The position numbers and the translations under genes are program-made. Shown here one piece after another: positions 1 to 9,425 of a stretch of DNA of 38,011 nucleotides. Below the pieces are notes generated by a model, which was given only the letters and a program-made list of their open reading frames with translations, ran no database searches and was not told where the DNA came from. The first letter of the stretch is position 1. Every line of letters starts with the position of its first letter. This DNA comes from Caldilineaceae bacterium SB0662_bin_25. Its GTDB lineage: Bacteria > Chloroflexota > Anaerolineae > Caldilineales > Caldilineaceae. The DNA lies in the NCBI GenBank assembly GCA_009840225.1, contig VXOE01000214.1:1-38011 (forward strand). The letters are read 5' to 3'.

Positions 1-414
1 AGGGAGGGCCGAATAGGCCCGACCGCCCAGAACTGCAGTGGTCAGTGGTCAGAGGAGGCGCTTCACCTACTTCAGGGTCGAAAGCGGACTGGACATGGCT
101 TCGTTGCTACCCGAGGTACAGGAAAGATCACCCCAATATTGGGATGCACGCTTTCACTTTTGATCCCGATTGGATGACGAAAGGGCACTGGAAATCTTTG
201 CGTGAAAAGCCATGGTGACCTGCTTTCGCGTAAGCCTGACTACAGCCCGGGGCCTCCTGTTGCGGCATAATTGTGGTATGTGCGGCAGGTGAGTTGCCTG
301 CAGACGAAATGCAGACGAAAATACGGTACATTGGTGCGCAGCGGCGGGACGGAACTGCAGTTCATCGTTGTCCGGCTACGTACCACCAGTGCTTTCAACT
401 CCAGGGGGGATCCC
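1..414. other. Gene-free left end with repeat-like sequence
   Basis: I see no credible gene in this stretch; open frames here are short and of poor composition. It begins with a small hairpin, GGGCC-gaata-GGCCC (about 7-21), and then a GTGGTCAGTGGTCAG repeat at 38-52 that recurs with one mismatch at 1720-1734. The last part is the upstream region of the DUF3179 lipoprotein gene, with a G-rich Shine-Dalgarno just before the ATG at 415. I could not find a convincing -35/-10 pair. Confidence 0.5.
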
Positions 415-1707
415 ATGTTGAGGAATCGATGGATACAGCTGGGCGGTCTGCTCATGATCGCTACGTTTATTCTGCTGGCCTGCGTTCCGATCGGGACGGA
501 AGAGGCGCCGGCGCAGCCCGCAGCGGCGGCGGACAGCGAAAGCGGCGAGGCGGTGACGGCGGACAGCGGCGAAACGGACAGCAGCGACAGCAGCGCTCAG
601 GCGACGGCCAGCGTCAATACGGGCGTGCCGCAGCTGAGCGGCGAGTTGATCACGGACGGTGTTCCGCCGCCGTTCCGTACGCGCGGCTTCTCTACCGACT
701 TTTCGCGGAGGACGGTGGAGTGGGATTCGATCCTTTCCGGTGGCCCGCCCAAGGACGGCATTCCGGCAGTCGATAACCCGGAGTTTGAGTCGATAGCTGC
801 CGGGGATGAGTGGCTGGAGGAGGTGGATCCGGTGATCCTGTACAGCCACGGCGACGTGTCCCGCGCCTATCCTCTGAGCATCCTGATTTGGCACGAGATT
901 GTGAACGACGAAGTCGACGGTCAGCCAGTCTCGATCACTTTCTGTCCGCTGTGCAACGCCAGCATCGCTTTTGACCGCAACTTTGACGGCCAGGTCCTCG
1001 ATTTCGGGACCACCGGACGGCTGCGCAACAGTGATCTGATCATGTACGACCGCCAGACGGAGACGTGGTGGCAACAGTTCACGGGCGAAGGGATCGTCGG
1101 CAAGTATGCGGGTGAGCAGTTGAGATTCCTGACCAGCCAGGTACTCTCCTGGAAGGATTTCAAAGAGGCTTATCCGGATGGAGAAGTGCTGGCGCGGCCG
1201 AACATGCCCCGCAACTACGGGTACAACCCGTATGTGGGGTACGACAGCACATCGCGACCTTTCCTCTTCCGGGGCACACCGGATTCCCGCTTGGCGCCGG
1301 CCGAGCGCGTCCTCGGTCTGACGACGGATATCGATGCCATCGCATATCCTTTCACTGTGCTGGAGGAGGCCGGGGTCGTTCATGATTCGTTCGGCGGGCT
1401 TGAGCTTGCAATATTCCACAAAGCCGGGCTGGCCAGCGCGCTGGACAGCTCCCTGATCAGTCAGGGCCGCGACATCGGCACGGTAGCAGTCTACGATCGG
1501 CAGGTGGGGGATCAGCTTCTGACCTTTTCGCCCAACGAAGATGGCTCCTTCAGCGACGCCGAGACAGGTAGCACCTGGGACATTCTGGGAGAGGCTGTCG
1601 CAGGGCCCCTGGCGGGAGAGAAGTTGACCCCGATCCTGCACTTCGATCACTTCTGGTTTGCGTGGGCGGCATTCTTCCCGGAGACGGAGCTCTACAACCC
1701 AAGCTAA
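415..1707 (+). CDS. DUF3179 domain-containing lipoprotein
   Basis: A 430-residue exported lipoprotein of the DUF3179 family, whose biochemical role is not established. The start ATG at 415 follows AGGGGGGA and gives a clean lipoprotein signal: a short basic N-region, a hydrophobic core and a lipobox ILLAC with Cys23 as the probable lipidation site. An Ala/Ser/Glu/Asp-rich linker (about residues 28-70) follows. The DUF3179 hallmark FCPLCNASIAFDR lies near residues 180-192, followed by FGTTGRLRNSDLIMYDR and a WWQQFTGEGIVG segment, all typical of the family. The CxxC pair suggests metal or redox chemistry, but that is inference. It is transcribed alone, convergent with the operon ending at 1763. 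An in-frame TTG at 271 would lengthen it, but the added residues do not resemble an export signal. Confidence 0.9.
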   Translation: MLRNRWIQLGGLLMIATFILLACVPIGTEEAPAQPAAAADSESGEAVTADSGETDSSDSSAQATASVNTGVPQLSGELITDGVPPPFRTRGFSTDFSRRTVEWDSILSGGPPKDGIPAVDNPEFESIAAGDEWLEEVDPVILYSHGDVSRAYPLSILIWHEIVNDEVDGQPVSITFCPLCNASIAFDRNFDGQVLDFGTTGRLRNSDLIMYDRQTETWWQQFTGEGIVGKYAGEQLRFLTSQVLSWKDFKEAYPDGEVLARPNMPRNYGYNPYVGYDSTSRPFLFRGTPDSRLAPAERVLGLTTDIDAIAYPFTVLEEAGVVHDSFGGLELAIFHKAGLASALDSSLISQGRDIGTVAVYDRQVGDQLLTFSPNEDGSFSDAETGSTWDILGEAVAGPLAGEKLTPILHFDHFWFAWAAFFPETELYNPS

Positions 1708-1728
1708 GTTCAGCCGCCGGTGGTCGGT

Positions 1729-1760
1729 GGTCAGCGGATTCGCTGGCCGCTGGCCGCTTT
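1729..1760 (+). terminator. Candidate terminator after the DUF3179 gene
   Basis: GGTCAGCG (1729-1736) pairs with CGCTGGCC (1741-1748) around a GATT loop with a single G-U wobble, and a TTTT run follows at about 1757-1760. It sits in the 55-bp convergent gap between the DUF3179 gene and the last gene of the minus-strand envelope operon. The T-run is short and separated from the stem, so it may be a weak or two-way terminator. Confidence 0.4.
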
Positions 1761-1762
1761 TG

Positions 1763-2569
1763 TCAGGGCAACCAGCAGCTTCCGGTCAGGGATAGCTCCT
1801 CGAAATTCAGAGGGGTGACTCCGGTCTGGTCGAGCTTGACCCGATAGCGGCGCCAAGGAAGATAGAAGTAAGTATACCCGCGCATACAAACCTGTGCCTG
1901 CGGCTTGTCGATGTCGCCGAAGGCATCAGGCGCTTCCACTGGGACGTAACGAATATCCTCCAGGGCCAGGCGGTGGACCCAAAGGCCTGTTACGCCGTAA
2001 GTTGATTCGGCGGCGCGGCGGGCATTGACCGAAAGCCGCAACTGGTCGCCTGTAACCTGTGCGGCAGGCGGGCTGAGGTAGCGGGGGAGAAGGCCCCAGG
2101 ACAGGAGGACGAACGTCACAAAAGAGAGCAGCCGAAAACGAAGCCCCCTCTCTCGCAGCTGGATGGCCTCGCTTAAAATGCGCCAGAGAACCACACCCCC
2201 AAACAGCAGCAACCACAACAGCAACAGGTTCAGGAGAAAGTCGCCGATATAGATCTGAACTGATCCGGCGGTGGAAAGTGTGGCGAAGGGGAGCGGGAAA
2301 CCGATGCGACCGGGGCAGAGGTCAATGCATCCGGCGCTGTGAGGGGGGACGACGAACAGATAGTAGGCCGCCACGTTCAACACCATGCTGAACAGAAGCG
2401 TGCCGGCAAAGATTGCGTACCAACGGCCCGTTTGCTGGGTCCACCAGACCATCAGCAGGGCGCCCAGAATCAGGCCGGCAATCCCCAGGATCAGATGAGT
2501 GATGCCGGCAAAATGTATCAAGCCTTCAGGCCAAATTGCGGTCGCTACCGGCCATTGATCATCCATCAC
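1763..2569 (-). CDS. Four-TM membrane protein of unknown function
   Basis: A 268-residue polytopic membrane protein that I do not recognise. Hydrophobic segments lie at about residues 18-42, 50-74, 106-131 and 145-163. The last ~100 residues are soluble, contain LSVNARRAAESTYGVTGLW, and end close to two cysteines (a CMRGYTYFYLPWRRY stretch and a final GSCWLP). A Cys-rich loop (CIDLCPG) lies between TM2 and TM3. It is the last gene of a three-gene operon: its ATG overlaps the stop of the 855-residue gene by four bases (ATGA), which implies translational coupling. A role at the envelope alongside its two stalked neighbours is inference from context only. Confidence 0.75.
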   Translation of the reverse strand: MMDDQWPVATAIWPEGLIHFAGITHLILGIAGLILGALLMVWWTQQTGRWYAIFAGTLLFSMVLNVAAYYLFVVPPHSAGCIDLCPGRIGFPLPFATLSTAGSVQIYIGDFLLNLLLLWLLLFGGVVLWRILSEAIQLRERGLRFRLLSFVTFVLLSWGLLPRYLSPPAAQVTGDQLRLSVNARRAAESTYGVTGLWVHRLALEDIRYVPVEAPDAFGDIDKPQAQVCMRGYTYFYLPWRRYRVKLDQTGVTPLNFEELSLTGSCWLP

Positions 2570-5133
2570 CGGCGAATCCGAACAGGACCGGAATAACGCT
2601 GCCAGCAGAGGAAGATGCGGTCATAGTATCCCGGCAGCTGACCTCGCATCTCGGGTCGTCCTGTACCTGTCCACTCCTCCAGTCTCGGAACCCTATTTCC
2701 CGATCTTGCACTGATCAGAACCGAGCCATCGTCGCAGGCGGCGTAGTCCCCTACAACGTCGCCCAGCGGGTAAAGATAGGAAGAGCGGGCTGCGGCGCCC
2801 GTTTTGCGCAGATCCACTTCGGTGATACCGAATATTTCCAGCGAAAAGACGCCCTGGGGTGAGAAACGGCTACGGGCAAGAAGGATCCTGTCATCGTCCC
2901 GCCAAGCCACTTGCGGGGCGAAGAACTCGAATCTTGTCTGCGTTTGTGCGCTCAAGCGGCCTCGCGTCCCCGCGCCGTTGGGCGCCATCTCCCGCACCCA
3001 CAGTTGATTGGCGGGGCGCACAAAGCCGACGGTCAAGCTCGGATGCTGCGGATCATAGGCCAGATGGGCGAGGCGGCTGTTGCCGGGGCTGAGCTGGAAC
3101 GGCCCGCGATAGATGCCCTCGGGCGCCAGCCGACTCACGTCGATTTCTCCCTCCGGCTGCATATCGACGCGGTACAGTCCGGTATATTGACGCCCTGCGT
3201 CCGGATTGGCGGTATCGATCACAAAGGATCGTCCTTCTGCGGTACCGGCCAGGGCTGCGATCAACGTTGGTTGGATGGAGATGCCGGCACTTCCCCCCAA
3301 CAGGGTGGTAGAAGCCTGCACGCGCAGAACAATTTGGCCGTCCTGGCTGTTGTAGTGCCACAGCCGCCACTGAGCCAGGCCGACCTGTGGCGTCTCGAGC
3401 CACCAGATATCGCCGCGCTCGTCGGCTACGATTCCGCGCACGCCGTTGAATGGATAGGCCTGGAAGGAGAGTCCGATGCCATCCCCGCGTACATACAGGA
3501 ATCCGTTTCGGTCAGCGGGTGTGTTGGCATCAGGGACTACAAATCCCTTAGCGCCTTCGAAGACCGGCAGTACGCTCTGTCCGGATTCGCGAACGACGGT
3601 CACCACACCATCCTGGTGCAAGAGGAAGACTCCGGGGTCGCCGCGCCTTCCCAACAGGGCGACCGCTTTGCCGCTCTCCACGGCGGCGCCGAAGGTGGGC
3701 ACATCCATGCGTTTGACGCGCTGGAACTCAGGAGGAGCGACCACGCGCATGCTAGAGACGGTCACGCTCCCGCCCTCTTCTCTGCGCCCTGCCACATAGA
3801 CCTTTGTGCCCGGCCAGAGGAAGGCCGTACCGGCGTCAAGCCATTCACCTCTGGAGGCCCCAAAGATGCCGCTCCACATCATAATCTGCTCTGCAAGCGG
3901 GTCGATATCCAGAATCAGGCGTTCACCGCCATCGGTGCGCACGGACAGTAGTGCGGTGGGATCGGCCGGATCCGTCTCGTCGAGTACGGTCGCTACAAAT
4001 TCATCGGCCTGTGGTGGAGGGACCTGCGCTGGTTGCAGGTCTATGGCGGACAGCTCAGTGGGTATGTAGTCGTCTGCTTGCGTTGAAGCAGCCCGCGTGG
4101 ACGTTGGCAGCGGCGTGAGTGTCGCCGTGGGCGTTGGCGTCAGCGTTGGCGTAGAGGTCGGCGTTGGTGTCGGCGTGAAAGTCGCAGTGGGTGTTGACGT
4201 CAGTGTGGGCGTGAATGTCGCCGTAGGTGCAGCTGTCGGGGTCTCAGTTTCGGTTGGCACGGGCGTGGCCGTTGCCGTCGGCGTTATTGTGGGCGGCGCT
4301 GTCGGCGTGGCAGCAAACGCGGCGTTCGCCAACTGGGCTGCTGCAGTCGGCAGTGGCGTCACCTTGATCCCAATGCCGGGCGGGCGGGAGCCGAACGGCC
4401 GGATGCGGATGCCCTCATCGGTATAGTTCAGCAGCGTCGTCAGATCGCCTTCGACCTCCAATAGCTCGACAGCCATCCAACCTTCCTTGCCGTGCTGCTC
4501 CGTCCTCGTATCGGTAACTTTCAAAAGGACCCAGGTGCCGCTGGCGACGATGCCCCCTATGGTGACCTGGACATCCTGGCCCACGCGCGCCAGTACGTCA
4601 TCCTGTGTGGAGGGCCCGGCGCGCAGACGGGCCGGGAACAGGACGACACGCCCCGTCACATTGTCAGGCGCGCCGATTACAATTTCGGAAGGGAAGACGC
4701 TGACCGGCACATAGAGTTCCGTCGCTGTCGGAGATGGCGTGGCAGTTGGTGTCCAAGTTGGTGAAGGGGTCGCCGCATCGGTCGATGTAAGGGCCGGTGC
4801 CGGGCTGCCCGTAGCGGTTGCCATCGAAGCAGAGACGTCCGTTGCGGTAGGGGAAGCAGTTGCGACCCCGGCTTGGGCGGCCATCGCGGCGGCGGGGGTG
4901 GAAGTGGCCGCAGGCGCATTAGCGGGAGGGTCCGACTGCTGCGCCGAAACAGCGGTGGCACCACGGTCGGCCGCTGGCAAGACAGCTGGATCGACATCGC
5001 GCAGCAAGAGCAAGAGAAGTACGAGCAGCGAAACGACGATGGCGAAAACTGCGCCGGCCGCGAGTGGATTCCCCCAAATCAGACTTCGCCCGGCGGCCAA
5101 AGCTCTCCCCACACGCAGGAATCTATTGTTCAT
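2566..5133 (-). CDS. Membrane-anchored stalked protein with SH3-like domain and large C-terminal region
   Basis: An 855-residue protein I cannot assign to a named gene. It has one N-terminal membrane anchor (about residues 24-45), a Ser/Thr/Pro/Ala-rich stalk to about 140, and an SH3b-like module (about 145-265, with [18 protein letters not shown], a pattern typical of bacterial SH3 domains). A second Pro-Thr stalk of (P-T-x-T) repeats follows to about 350. The remaining ~500 residues have recurring short beta-rich units (for example [19 protein letters not shown] and [11 protein letters not shown]) that suggest a WD40/TolB-like propeller. The topology implies an extracytoplasmic domain held away from the membrane. 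It starts 52 bp after the upstream stalked gene and overlaps the downstream membrane gene by 4 bp. Sensor, cell-wall binding or adhesion roles are all possible. Confidence 0.8.
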   Translation of the reverse strand: MNNRFLRVGRALAAGRSLIWGNPLAAGAVFAIVVSLLVLLLLLLRDVDPAVLPAADRGATAVSAQQSDPPANAPAATSTPAAAMAAQAGVATASPTATDVSASMATATGSPAPALTSTDAATPSPTWTPTATPSPTATELYVPVSVFPSEIVIGAPDNVTGRVVLFPARLRAGPSTQDDVLARVGQDVQVTIGGIVASGTWVLLKVTDTRTEQHGKEGWMAVELLEVEGDLTTLLNYTDEGIRIRPFGSRPPGIGIKVTPLPTAAAQLANAAFAATPTAPPTITPTATATPVPTETETPTAAPTATFTPTLTSTPTATFTPTPTPTSTPTLTPTPTATLTPLPTSTRAASTQADDYIPTELSAIDLQPAQVPPPQADEFVATVLDETDPADPTALLSVRTDGGERLILDIDPLAEQIMMWSGIFGASRGEWLDAGTAFLWPGTKVYVAGRREEGGSVTVSSMRVVAPPEFQRVKRMDVPTFGAAVESGKAVALLGRRGDPGVFLLHQDGVVTVVRESGQSVLPVFEGAKGFVVPDANTPADRNGFLYVRGDGIGLSFQAYPFNGVRGIVADERGDIWWLETPQVGLAQWRLWHYNSQDGQIVLRVQASTTLLGGSAGISIQPTLIAALAGTAEGRSFVIDTANPDAGRQYTGLYRVDMQPEGEIDVSRLAPEGIYRGPFQLSPGNSRLAHLAYDPQHPSLTVGFVRPANQLWVREMAPNGAGTRGRLSAQTQTRFEFFAPQVAWRDDDRILLARSRFSPQGVFSLEIFGITEVDLRKTGAAARSSYLYPLGDVVGDYAACDDGSVLISARSGNRVPRLEEWTGTGRPEMRGQLPGYYDRIFLCWQRYSGPVRIRR
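4099..4315. repeat. Minisatellite-like coding repeat (Pro-Thr stalk)
   Basis: Degenerate 6- and 12-base units of the type GTTGGCGTCGGC repeat for about 215 bp inside the 855-residue gene. Read on the minus strand they encode Pro-Thr-x-Thr repeats; read on the plus strand they give an open Val-Gly frame that is a shadow. Such tracts commonly change length by slippage. Confidence 0.75.
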
Positions 5134-5185
5134 CGGCCGCGCTCAGCATGCGAGGCGGCAGCGCATTTCTCGGGCTGCGACGTCA

Positions 5186-5968
5186 TCAGTTCTGCACCGT
5201 CACCGTCACGCTACAGGGTTGCGGATAGTTGCCAGTGGCATCGACCACAACGACCCGAATGACATAGGCGCCGTTCGCCATGGCAGTGCTGTTCAGATTG
5301 CCCAGAAGGCCGCCGACCACGGGGTTTTCGGCACCGTCAAAGTAGTTGAAATTCTGATTTGCGCCGCTGGCTGCAAACTCCAGCTTGTAGAAGGAGAATC
5401 GATCGTGCTGGGCTGTACCCACAATGGGGACCTGCCCGCTTACGACCGCCCCGTTTCCCGGCGACAGTATGACCGCACGCCCGTCGGGACACAGTGCCGG
5501 AGAGACGGGAAGGGGATTTGGCGCGGTGTCAGACTGTTCCGGCTGGGTATCTTCCTCCTGATTGTCCGGCACTGGTGTGGAGACAACGATGCGGGTTGGC
5601 AACGGGGTAGGAGTCGGTGGTTCCGGCGTAAATGTTGGCGTCGGAATCAGGGCAGACAGTGACGTATTTGGGGATGTTGAGGAGTCGTCCGGTGATGAGA
5701 GAGTTGAGGATGACTCCACCGCGAGCATTGCCTCGCGCAGCGTTGTGCTGGCGAAATAGGTGAATCCCATTACCACAAGCATCAGCAAGGCTGAGAGAAA
5801 GATGCGATACAGATCGTCTATCGCCTTGTCTCGCTCCAGGGAAAAGACGGCCTGTCGCCGCTCAGCGCGCACCTGCCACGTGCGATACAGTTGAAAAAGA
5901 GCCAGCAGACCACACGTTGCATAGATATAAGGTGCAATGTTGGCAATGGCCTCAACCAGAAAACCCAT
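5186..5968 (-). CDS. Two-TM membrane protein with Pro/Thr stalk and extracytoplasmic beta domain
   Basis: A 260-residue protein, the first gene of a minus-strand operon. It has TM1 (about residues 11-28), a cytoplasmic-looking charged loop (about 30-52, RAERRQAVFSLERDKAIDD), TM2 (about 55-74), a Ser/Thr/Pro stalk (about 80-150), and a compact C-terminal domain (about 158-260). That domain starts CPDGRAVILSPGNGAVVSG and ends NYPQPCSVTVTV, with one Cys near each end that could pair. The beta-strand pattern (GTAQHDRF, YKLEFAA, GAYVIRVVVVDATGN) resembles an Ig/Big-like fold. I recall similar C-terminal domains in hypothetical Chloroflexota proteins but cannot name a family. It is divergent from the gamma-glutamyltransferase gene across 287 bp. 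Function unknown. Confidence 0.78.
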   Translation of the reverse strand: MGFLVEAIANIAPYIYATCGLLALFQLYRTWQVRAERRQAVFSLERDKAIDDLYRIFLSALLMLVVMGFTYFASTTLREAMLAVESSSTLSSPDDSSTSPNTSLSALIPTPTFTPEPPTPTPLPTRIVVSTPVPDNQEEDTQPEQSDTAPNPLPVSPALCPDGRAVILSPGNGAVVSGQVPIVGTAQHDRFSFYKLEFAASGANQNFNYFDGAENPVVGGLLGNLNSTAMANGAYVIRVVVVDATGNYPQPCSVTVTVQN

Positions 5969-6072
5969 TGGCAGTTACTGAACCGGGACGGCAAACAGCC
6001 TAGCTGCTTGCCGCGGGAAACAGGCCCAGGAGCAAGCTGACAACCAGGAGGAAATGGAATAAACCCTATCCA

Positions 6073-6214
6073 AATAGTCTACCGTAGCCGCGTAGTTCCG
6101 CCAAAAGAATCTGAATTCTTAAGAGAGGGACGCCTGGGCGTGATGGCTACGGCGCGAAGGTGATCCTTGACCGCTTTGCCTATTCCCAACCAATGGACTA
6201 TCATGAATAGTCTA
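6073..6214. promoter_or_regulatory. Possible operator pair in the divergent intergenic region
   Basis: The 287-bp region between two divergent genes holds AATAGTCTA twice, at 6073-6081 and 6206-6214. The second copy forms half of an inverted repeat GACTAT-catga-ATAGTC (6196-6212). This could be a binding site for a regulator acting on either gene. A TTGACC at 6167-6172 has no well-spaced -10. The regulator is unknown and the reading is tentative. Confidence 0.35.
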
Positions 6215-6255
6215 TTCCATTTGCCCCTATCGGAAGGCTTCGGAAAGATCTGTCC

Positions 6256-7929
6256 ATGAATTTTGATTTCGTTTTTCGCTCGCGACGCAGCAATGTACTG
6301 GCACGCAACGGACTGGTTGCCACCAGCCAACCACTTGCTGCCCAGGCTGGACTGTCGATTCTGCAGGCGGGCGGCAACGCAGCTGACGCCGCCATCGCCA
6401 CGGCCGCAGCCCTAAACGTGGTCGAGCCGACATCCACCGGAATTGGCGGCGACTGTTTCGCTTTGTACTGGGATGCCAAGACGGAAAGTGTGACCGCGCT
6501 CAACGGGTCCGGCCGCTCTGCTAGTGGGGCGTCGATCGACGACTTGCGGCGTCTCGGTTATTCCCGCATGCCGCAGTTTACGGGCCACAGCGTCAGCATA
6601 CCGGGGACCGTCGCCGGGTGGAGCGATCTGCTGGAAAGACACGGCAACATGACGCTGGCGGAAGTGCTCAAACCGGCCATCCATCTGGCCGAAGAGGGCT
6701 ACCCCGTTACCGAATGGATAGGGCGGGGCTGGGCTTCGCAAGCGGCGAAACTTCGGAGGTCACCGGACTGGGTCAGCAGTGACCTGGACAACGGACCGGA
6801 GCAGCCCAGCGGTCATGAGCTTCTCATCGATGGCTGCGCGCCGCGGCCCGGGCAGATAATGCGCATCCCCACTTTGGGGCAGACGCTGCGGGCGATCGCC
6901 GCGGATGGAAAAAAGGCGATCTACGGCGGGGCGTTCGCTGTCAAGCTGAGCGAGCATGTTCAGCGTTACGGCGGCTGGATCACTTCGCAGGATATGGCGG
7001 CCCATACCAGCACCTGGCAGGAGCCCATCACAGCTGATTTCGGTGATGTTCGCCTGTACGAATGCCCGCCCAACGGGCAAGGACTGGCGGCCATCATCGC
7101 CGCCAATCTGGCGGACGGCTTCGACCTGGCCGAGATGTCGAGCGTCGACCGGTTGCACACGCTGGTGGAGTGTATGCGCATTGGCTACGCGGAGGCCCAG
7201 CAGTGGGTCTGTGACGTCGATGTGGTACCGATCCCTCTTAGCACGCTCGCCAGCCGGGCATACGCTGATCAGAGGCGCCCGGAGATTGACCCGCAGCGCG
7301 CGGCAGCGTCGATTTCCAGCGGCTATCCTATGGCCGGATCAGATACCGTCTATCTGTCCACTGCGGACGGCGAAGGAAATGCGTGCAGTTTCATCAACAG
7401 CCTCTACCAGGGAACGGGCACCGGGCTGGTTGTGCCCGGGAGCGGGGTCAGCCTGCAAAACCGGGCCGCGCTCTTCGTGCTTGACCCCGACCATCCCAAT
7501 AGCCTCGCTCCGAACAAGCGCCCCTATCACACGATCATCCCGGCGATGACGACCCGGGGCGGTGCGTTGCATGCCAGCTTCGGCGTGATGGGAGGTTACA
7601 TGCAGCCCCAGGGACATCTGCAGATGCTGGTCAACATGGTGGCCCTGGGCATGAGCCCGCAGCAGGCCCTGGACATGCCGCGCTGGTCTTTGAGCGGCCC
7701 GTATGCAGGGTTGGGCGCGGACGAAGACGGAGGCCTGTTGTCGATCGAGGAAGGCTGGGATTACGATATCCTGGCAGAAATGTCCCGCCGCGGACATCAG
7801 GTGGTTCCGGTGAATGGTGCGGGGCGAAGCGGTTTCGGTGGCGGACAGATTATTGTCCGCGATCCGGAAAGCGGTGTCCTGACCGGGGGAAGCGACCCGC
7901 GCAAGGACGGCTGCGCGGTCGGCTGGTAA
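6256..7929 (+). CDS. Gamma-glutamyltransferase family protein (YwrD-like Ntn hydrolase)
   Basis: A 557-residue member of the gamma-glutamyltranspeptidase family, whose characterised members cleave the gamma-glutamyl bond of glutathione and related compounds and mature by autocleavage before a threonine. The N-terminal half carries LVATSQPLAAQAGLSILQAGGNAADAA (split here: QAGGNAADAA near residues 36-45) and GIGGDCFALYW, typical of the large subunit. The small-subunit start motif is SDTVYLSTADGEGN, making Thr364 the likely nucleophile, followed by GTGTGLVVPGSG and NRAALF. No signal peptide is visible, so it is probably cytoplasmic like YwrD rather than periplasmic like E. coli GGT. It is monocistronic or co-transcribed with the next gene 60 bp downstream. 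The actual substrate cannot be read from the sequence. Confidence 0.9.
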   Translation: MNFDFVFRSRRSNVLARNGLVATSQPLAAQAGLSILQAGGNAADAAIATAAALNVVEPTSTGIGGDCFALYWDAKTESVTALNGSGRSASGASIDDLRRLGYSRMPQFTGHSVSIPGTVAGWSDLLERHGNMTLAEVLKPAIHLAEEGYPVTEWIGRGWASQAAKLRRSPDWVSSDLDNGPEQPSGHELLIDGCAPRPGQIMRIPTLGQTLRAIAADGKKAIYGGAFAVKLSEHVQRYGGWITSQDMAAHTSTWQEPITADFGDVRLYECPPNGQGLAAIIAANLADGFDLAEMSSVDRLHTLVECMRIGYAEAQQWVCDVDVVPIPLSTLASRAYADQRRPEIDPQRAAASISSGYPMAGSDTVYLSTADGEGNACSFINSLYQGTGTGLVVPGSGVSLQNRAALFVLDPDHPNSLAPNKRPYHTIIPAMTTRGGALHASFGVMGGYMQPQGHLQMLVNMVALGMSPQQALDMPRWSLSGPYAGLGADEDGGLLSIEEGWDYDILAEMSRRGHQVVPVNGAGRSGFGGGQIIVRDPESGVLTGGSDPRKDGCAVGW

Positions 7930-7989
7930 CGGGAGAACGGCTGCAACGATCAAGGTGCCCCAAGCATCAGGCAAGTCCGAGGTTAATGA

Positions 7990-9414
7990 ATGGTTCTAAT
8001 ACCCACGGTGTCGTTCGCACCGGTTCGTAAGAAGATGGAAGGCGCGGGTCTGGACGACCCGCTGATTCGCAGTTTTGAACATTACTACGCCCAACTCTGC
8101 GACGGCGCCACAGGATACATCCCCGGCGCCAGCGCACGTCCACCATCAGATGTAGCGGACAGCTCCACGGCCATCGGTTTCCATGAAGAGGGCGTGGACG
8201 CGCTCAGCCGGCTCGTCGTTGTGAAACTTAATGGCGGCCTGGGCGCGACGATGGGTCTGCATGGGCCGAGATCGCTGCTGATGGTGAAAGACGGGTTGAG
8301 CTTTCTCGATATTATCGTCCGCCATGTCCTGCACCTGCGCCAGCAGAAGACGGCCCGACTGCCCCTCATCTTCATGAACAGCTACAGCACGCAGGGAGCA
8401 ACACAACAGGCGCTTACCGCCTACCCACAGCTTGCCAAAGGTGAAGCTGGCAGCCTTCCGCAGACGTTTCTGCAGAACAAAGTGCCCAAGATCTGGCAGG
8501 AGACCCTGCAGCCGGTAGAGTGGCCTCAAGACCCGGCCAAGGCGTGGTGCCCGCCCGGGCACGGTGACATCTACCTCACTCTGCACATGAGCAGCCTGCT
8601 CAGAAAGATGCTCTCTCTTGGGTACGAGTACATTTTCATCAGTAACGCCGACAACCTTGGCGCAACTGTCGACACCGATATTCTCGGGTATTTCGCGGCC
8701 CGTCGCCTACCCTTTCTGATGGAGGTAACCGCTCGCACGACGGCCGACCGCAAGGGGGGCCACCTCGCCCAGAGCCCTGATGGACGGCTCCTGCTGCGGG
8801 AGATCGCCCAGTGCCCGCCAGAGGAGGTCGAGCAGTTTCAGGACATCGACCACTACCGGTTGTTCAATACCAACAATCTGTGGATTCACCTGCCCACCTT
8901 GCGAGAGCTGCTACAGGAACGGGACGGTTTTCTGGATCTGCCTATGATCGTCAACAACAAGCCGGTGGACCCTGCCCACCCGGACTCGCCACCGGTTTTC
9001 CAGCTGGAAACCGCGGTAGGGTTGGCGATCTCCGCGTTCGACGGCGCGCAGGCGATCCAGGTGCCGCGCGACCGCTTTTTACCGGTCAAACGATGTAATG
9101 ACTTGCTTGCGTTGCGGTCGGATGCCTACCGGCTAAGCCAGGCGCAGCGCGTCGGTTTGGATCCGCGGCGGGGGAGCGGTCCCTTCCCCGGGGGGGCGCC
9201 GCTTGTCGAACTGGACGACCGTTTCTACCAGTTCATCGACCAGATCCAGGAACGGTTTCCGCACGGGCCGCCCTCTCTGCTCCGGTGCCGCAGTTTTTCG
9301 GTTACAGGCCCTTACACCTTTGGCGCCTCTGTCACGGTGGAAGGCGACGTCAGTTTGTCAAACAGCTCGGACACACCGGTCGACATCCCCGACGGCGCCG
9401 TACTCTCCGGGTAG
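7990..9414 (+). CDS. UTP-glucose-1-phosphate uridylyltransferase, eukaryotic-type (UDPGP family)
   Basis: A 474-residue nucleotidyltransferase of the UDPGP family, the fold used by eukaryotic UDP-glucose pyrophosphorylase, rather than the smaller bacterial GalU fold. It should form UDP-glucose from UTP and glucose-1-phosphate. The nucleotide-binding loop KLNGGLGATMGLHGPRS lies at about residues 79-95. The FISNADNLGATVD segment (about 217-229) and the FNTNNLWIHL segment (about 295) are also typical, and a left-handed beta-helix-like tail (GPYTFGASVTVEGDVSLS) closes the protein. The ATG at 7990 has a weak AGG upstream. The product would feed the polysaccharide enzymes at 15346-18048. A related substrate (UDP-N-acetylhexosamine) is less likely given the motif set. 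Confidence 0.9.
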   Translation: MVLIPTVSFAPVRKKMEGAGLDDPLIRSFEHYYAQLCDGATGYIPGASARPPSDVADSSTAIGFHEEGVDALSRLVVVKLNGGLGATMGLHGPRSLLMVKDGLSFLDIIVRHVLHLRQQKTARLPLIFMNSYSTQGATQQALTAYPQLAKGEAGSLPQTFLQNKVPKIWQETLQPVEWPQDPAKAWCPPGHGDIYLTLHMSSLLRKMLSLGYEYIFISNADNLGATVDTDILGYFAARRLPFLMEVTARTTADRKGGHLAQSPDGRLLLREIAQCPPEEVEQFQDIDHYRLFNTNNLWIHLPTLRELLQERDGFLDLPMIVNNKPVDPAHPDSPPVFQLETAVGLAISAFDGAQAIQVPRDRFLPVKRCNDLLALRSDAYRLSQAQRVGLDPRRGSGPFPGGAPLVELDDRFYQFIDQIQERFPHGPPSLLRCRSFSVTGPYTFGASVTVEGDVSLSNSSDTPVDIPDGAVLSG

Positions 9415-9425
9415 GCAGGCTCTCT

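Noticed and set aside
376-1650. 424-codon minus-strand open frame
   Set aside because: It is antisense to the DUF3179 gene, has no recognisable motif and is a GC-rich shadow frame.
4097-4426. Plus-strand open frame made of Val-Gly repeats
   Set aside because: It is the reverse strand of the Pro-Thr stalk repeats of the 855-residue gene; low complexity keeps it open.
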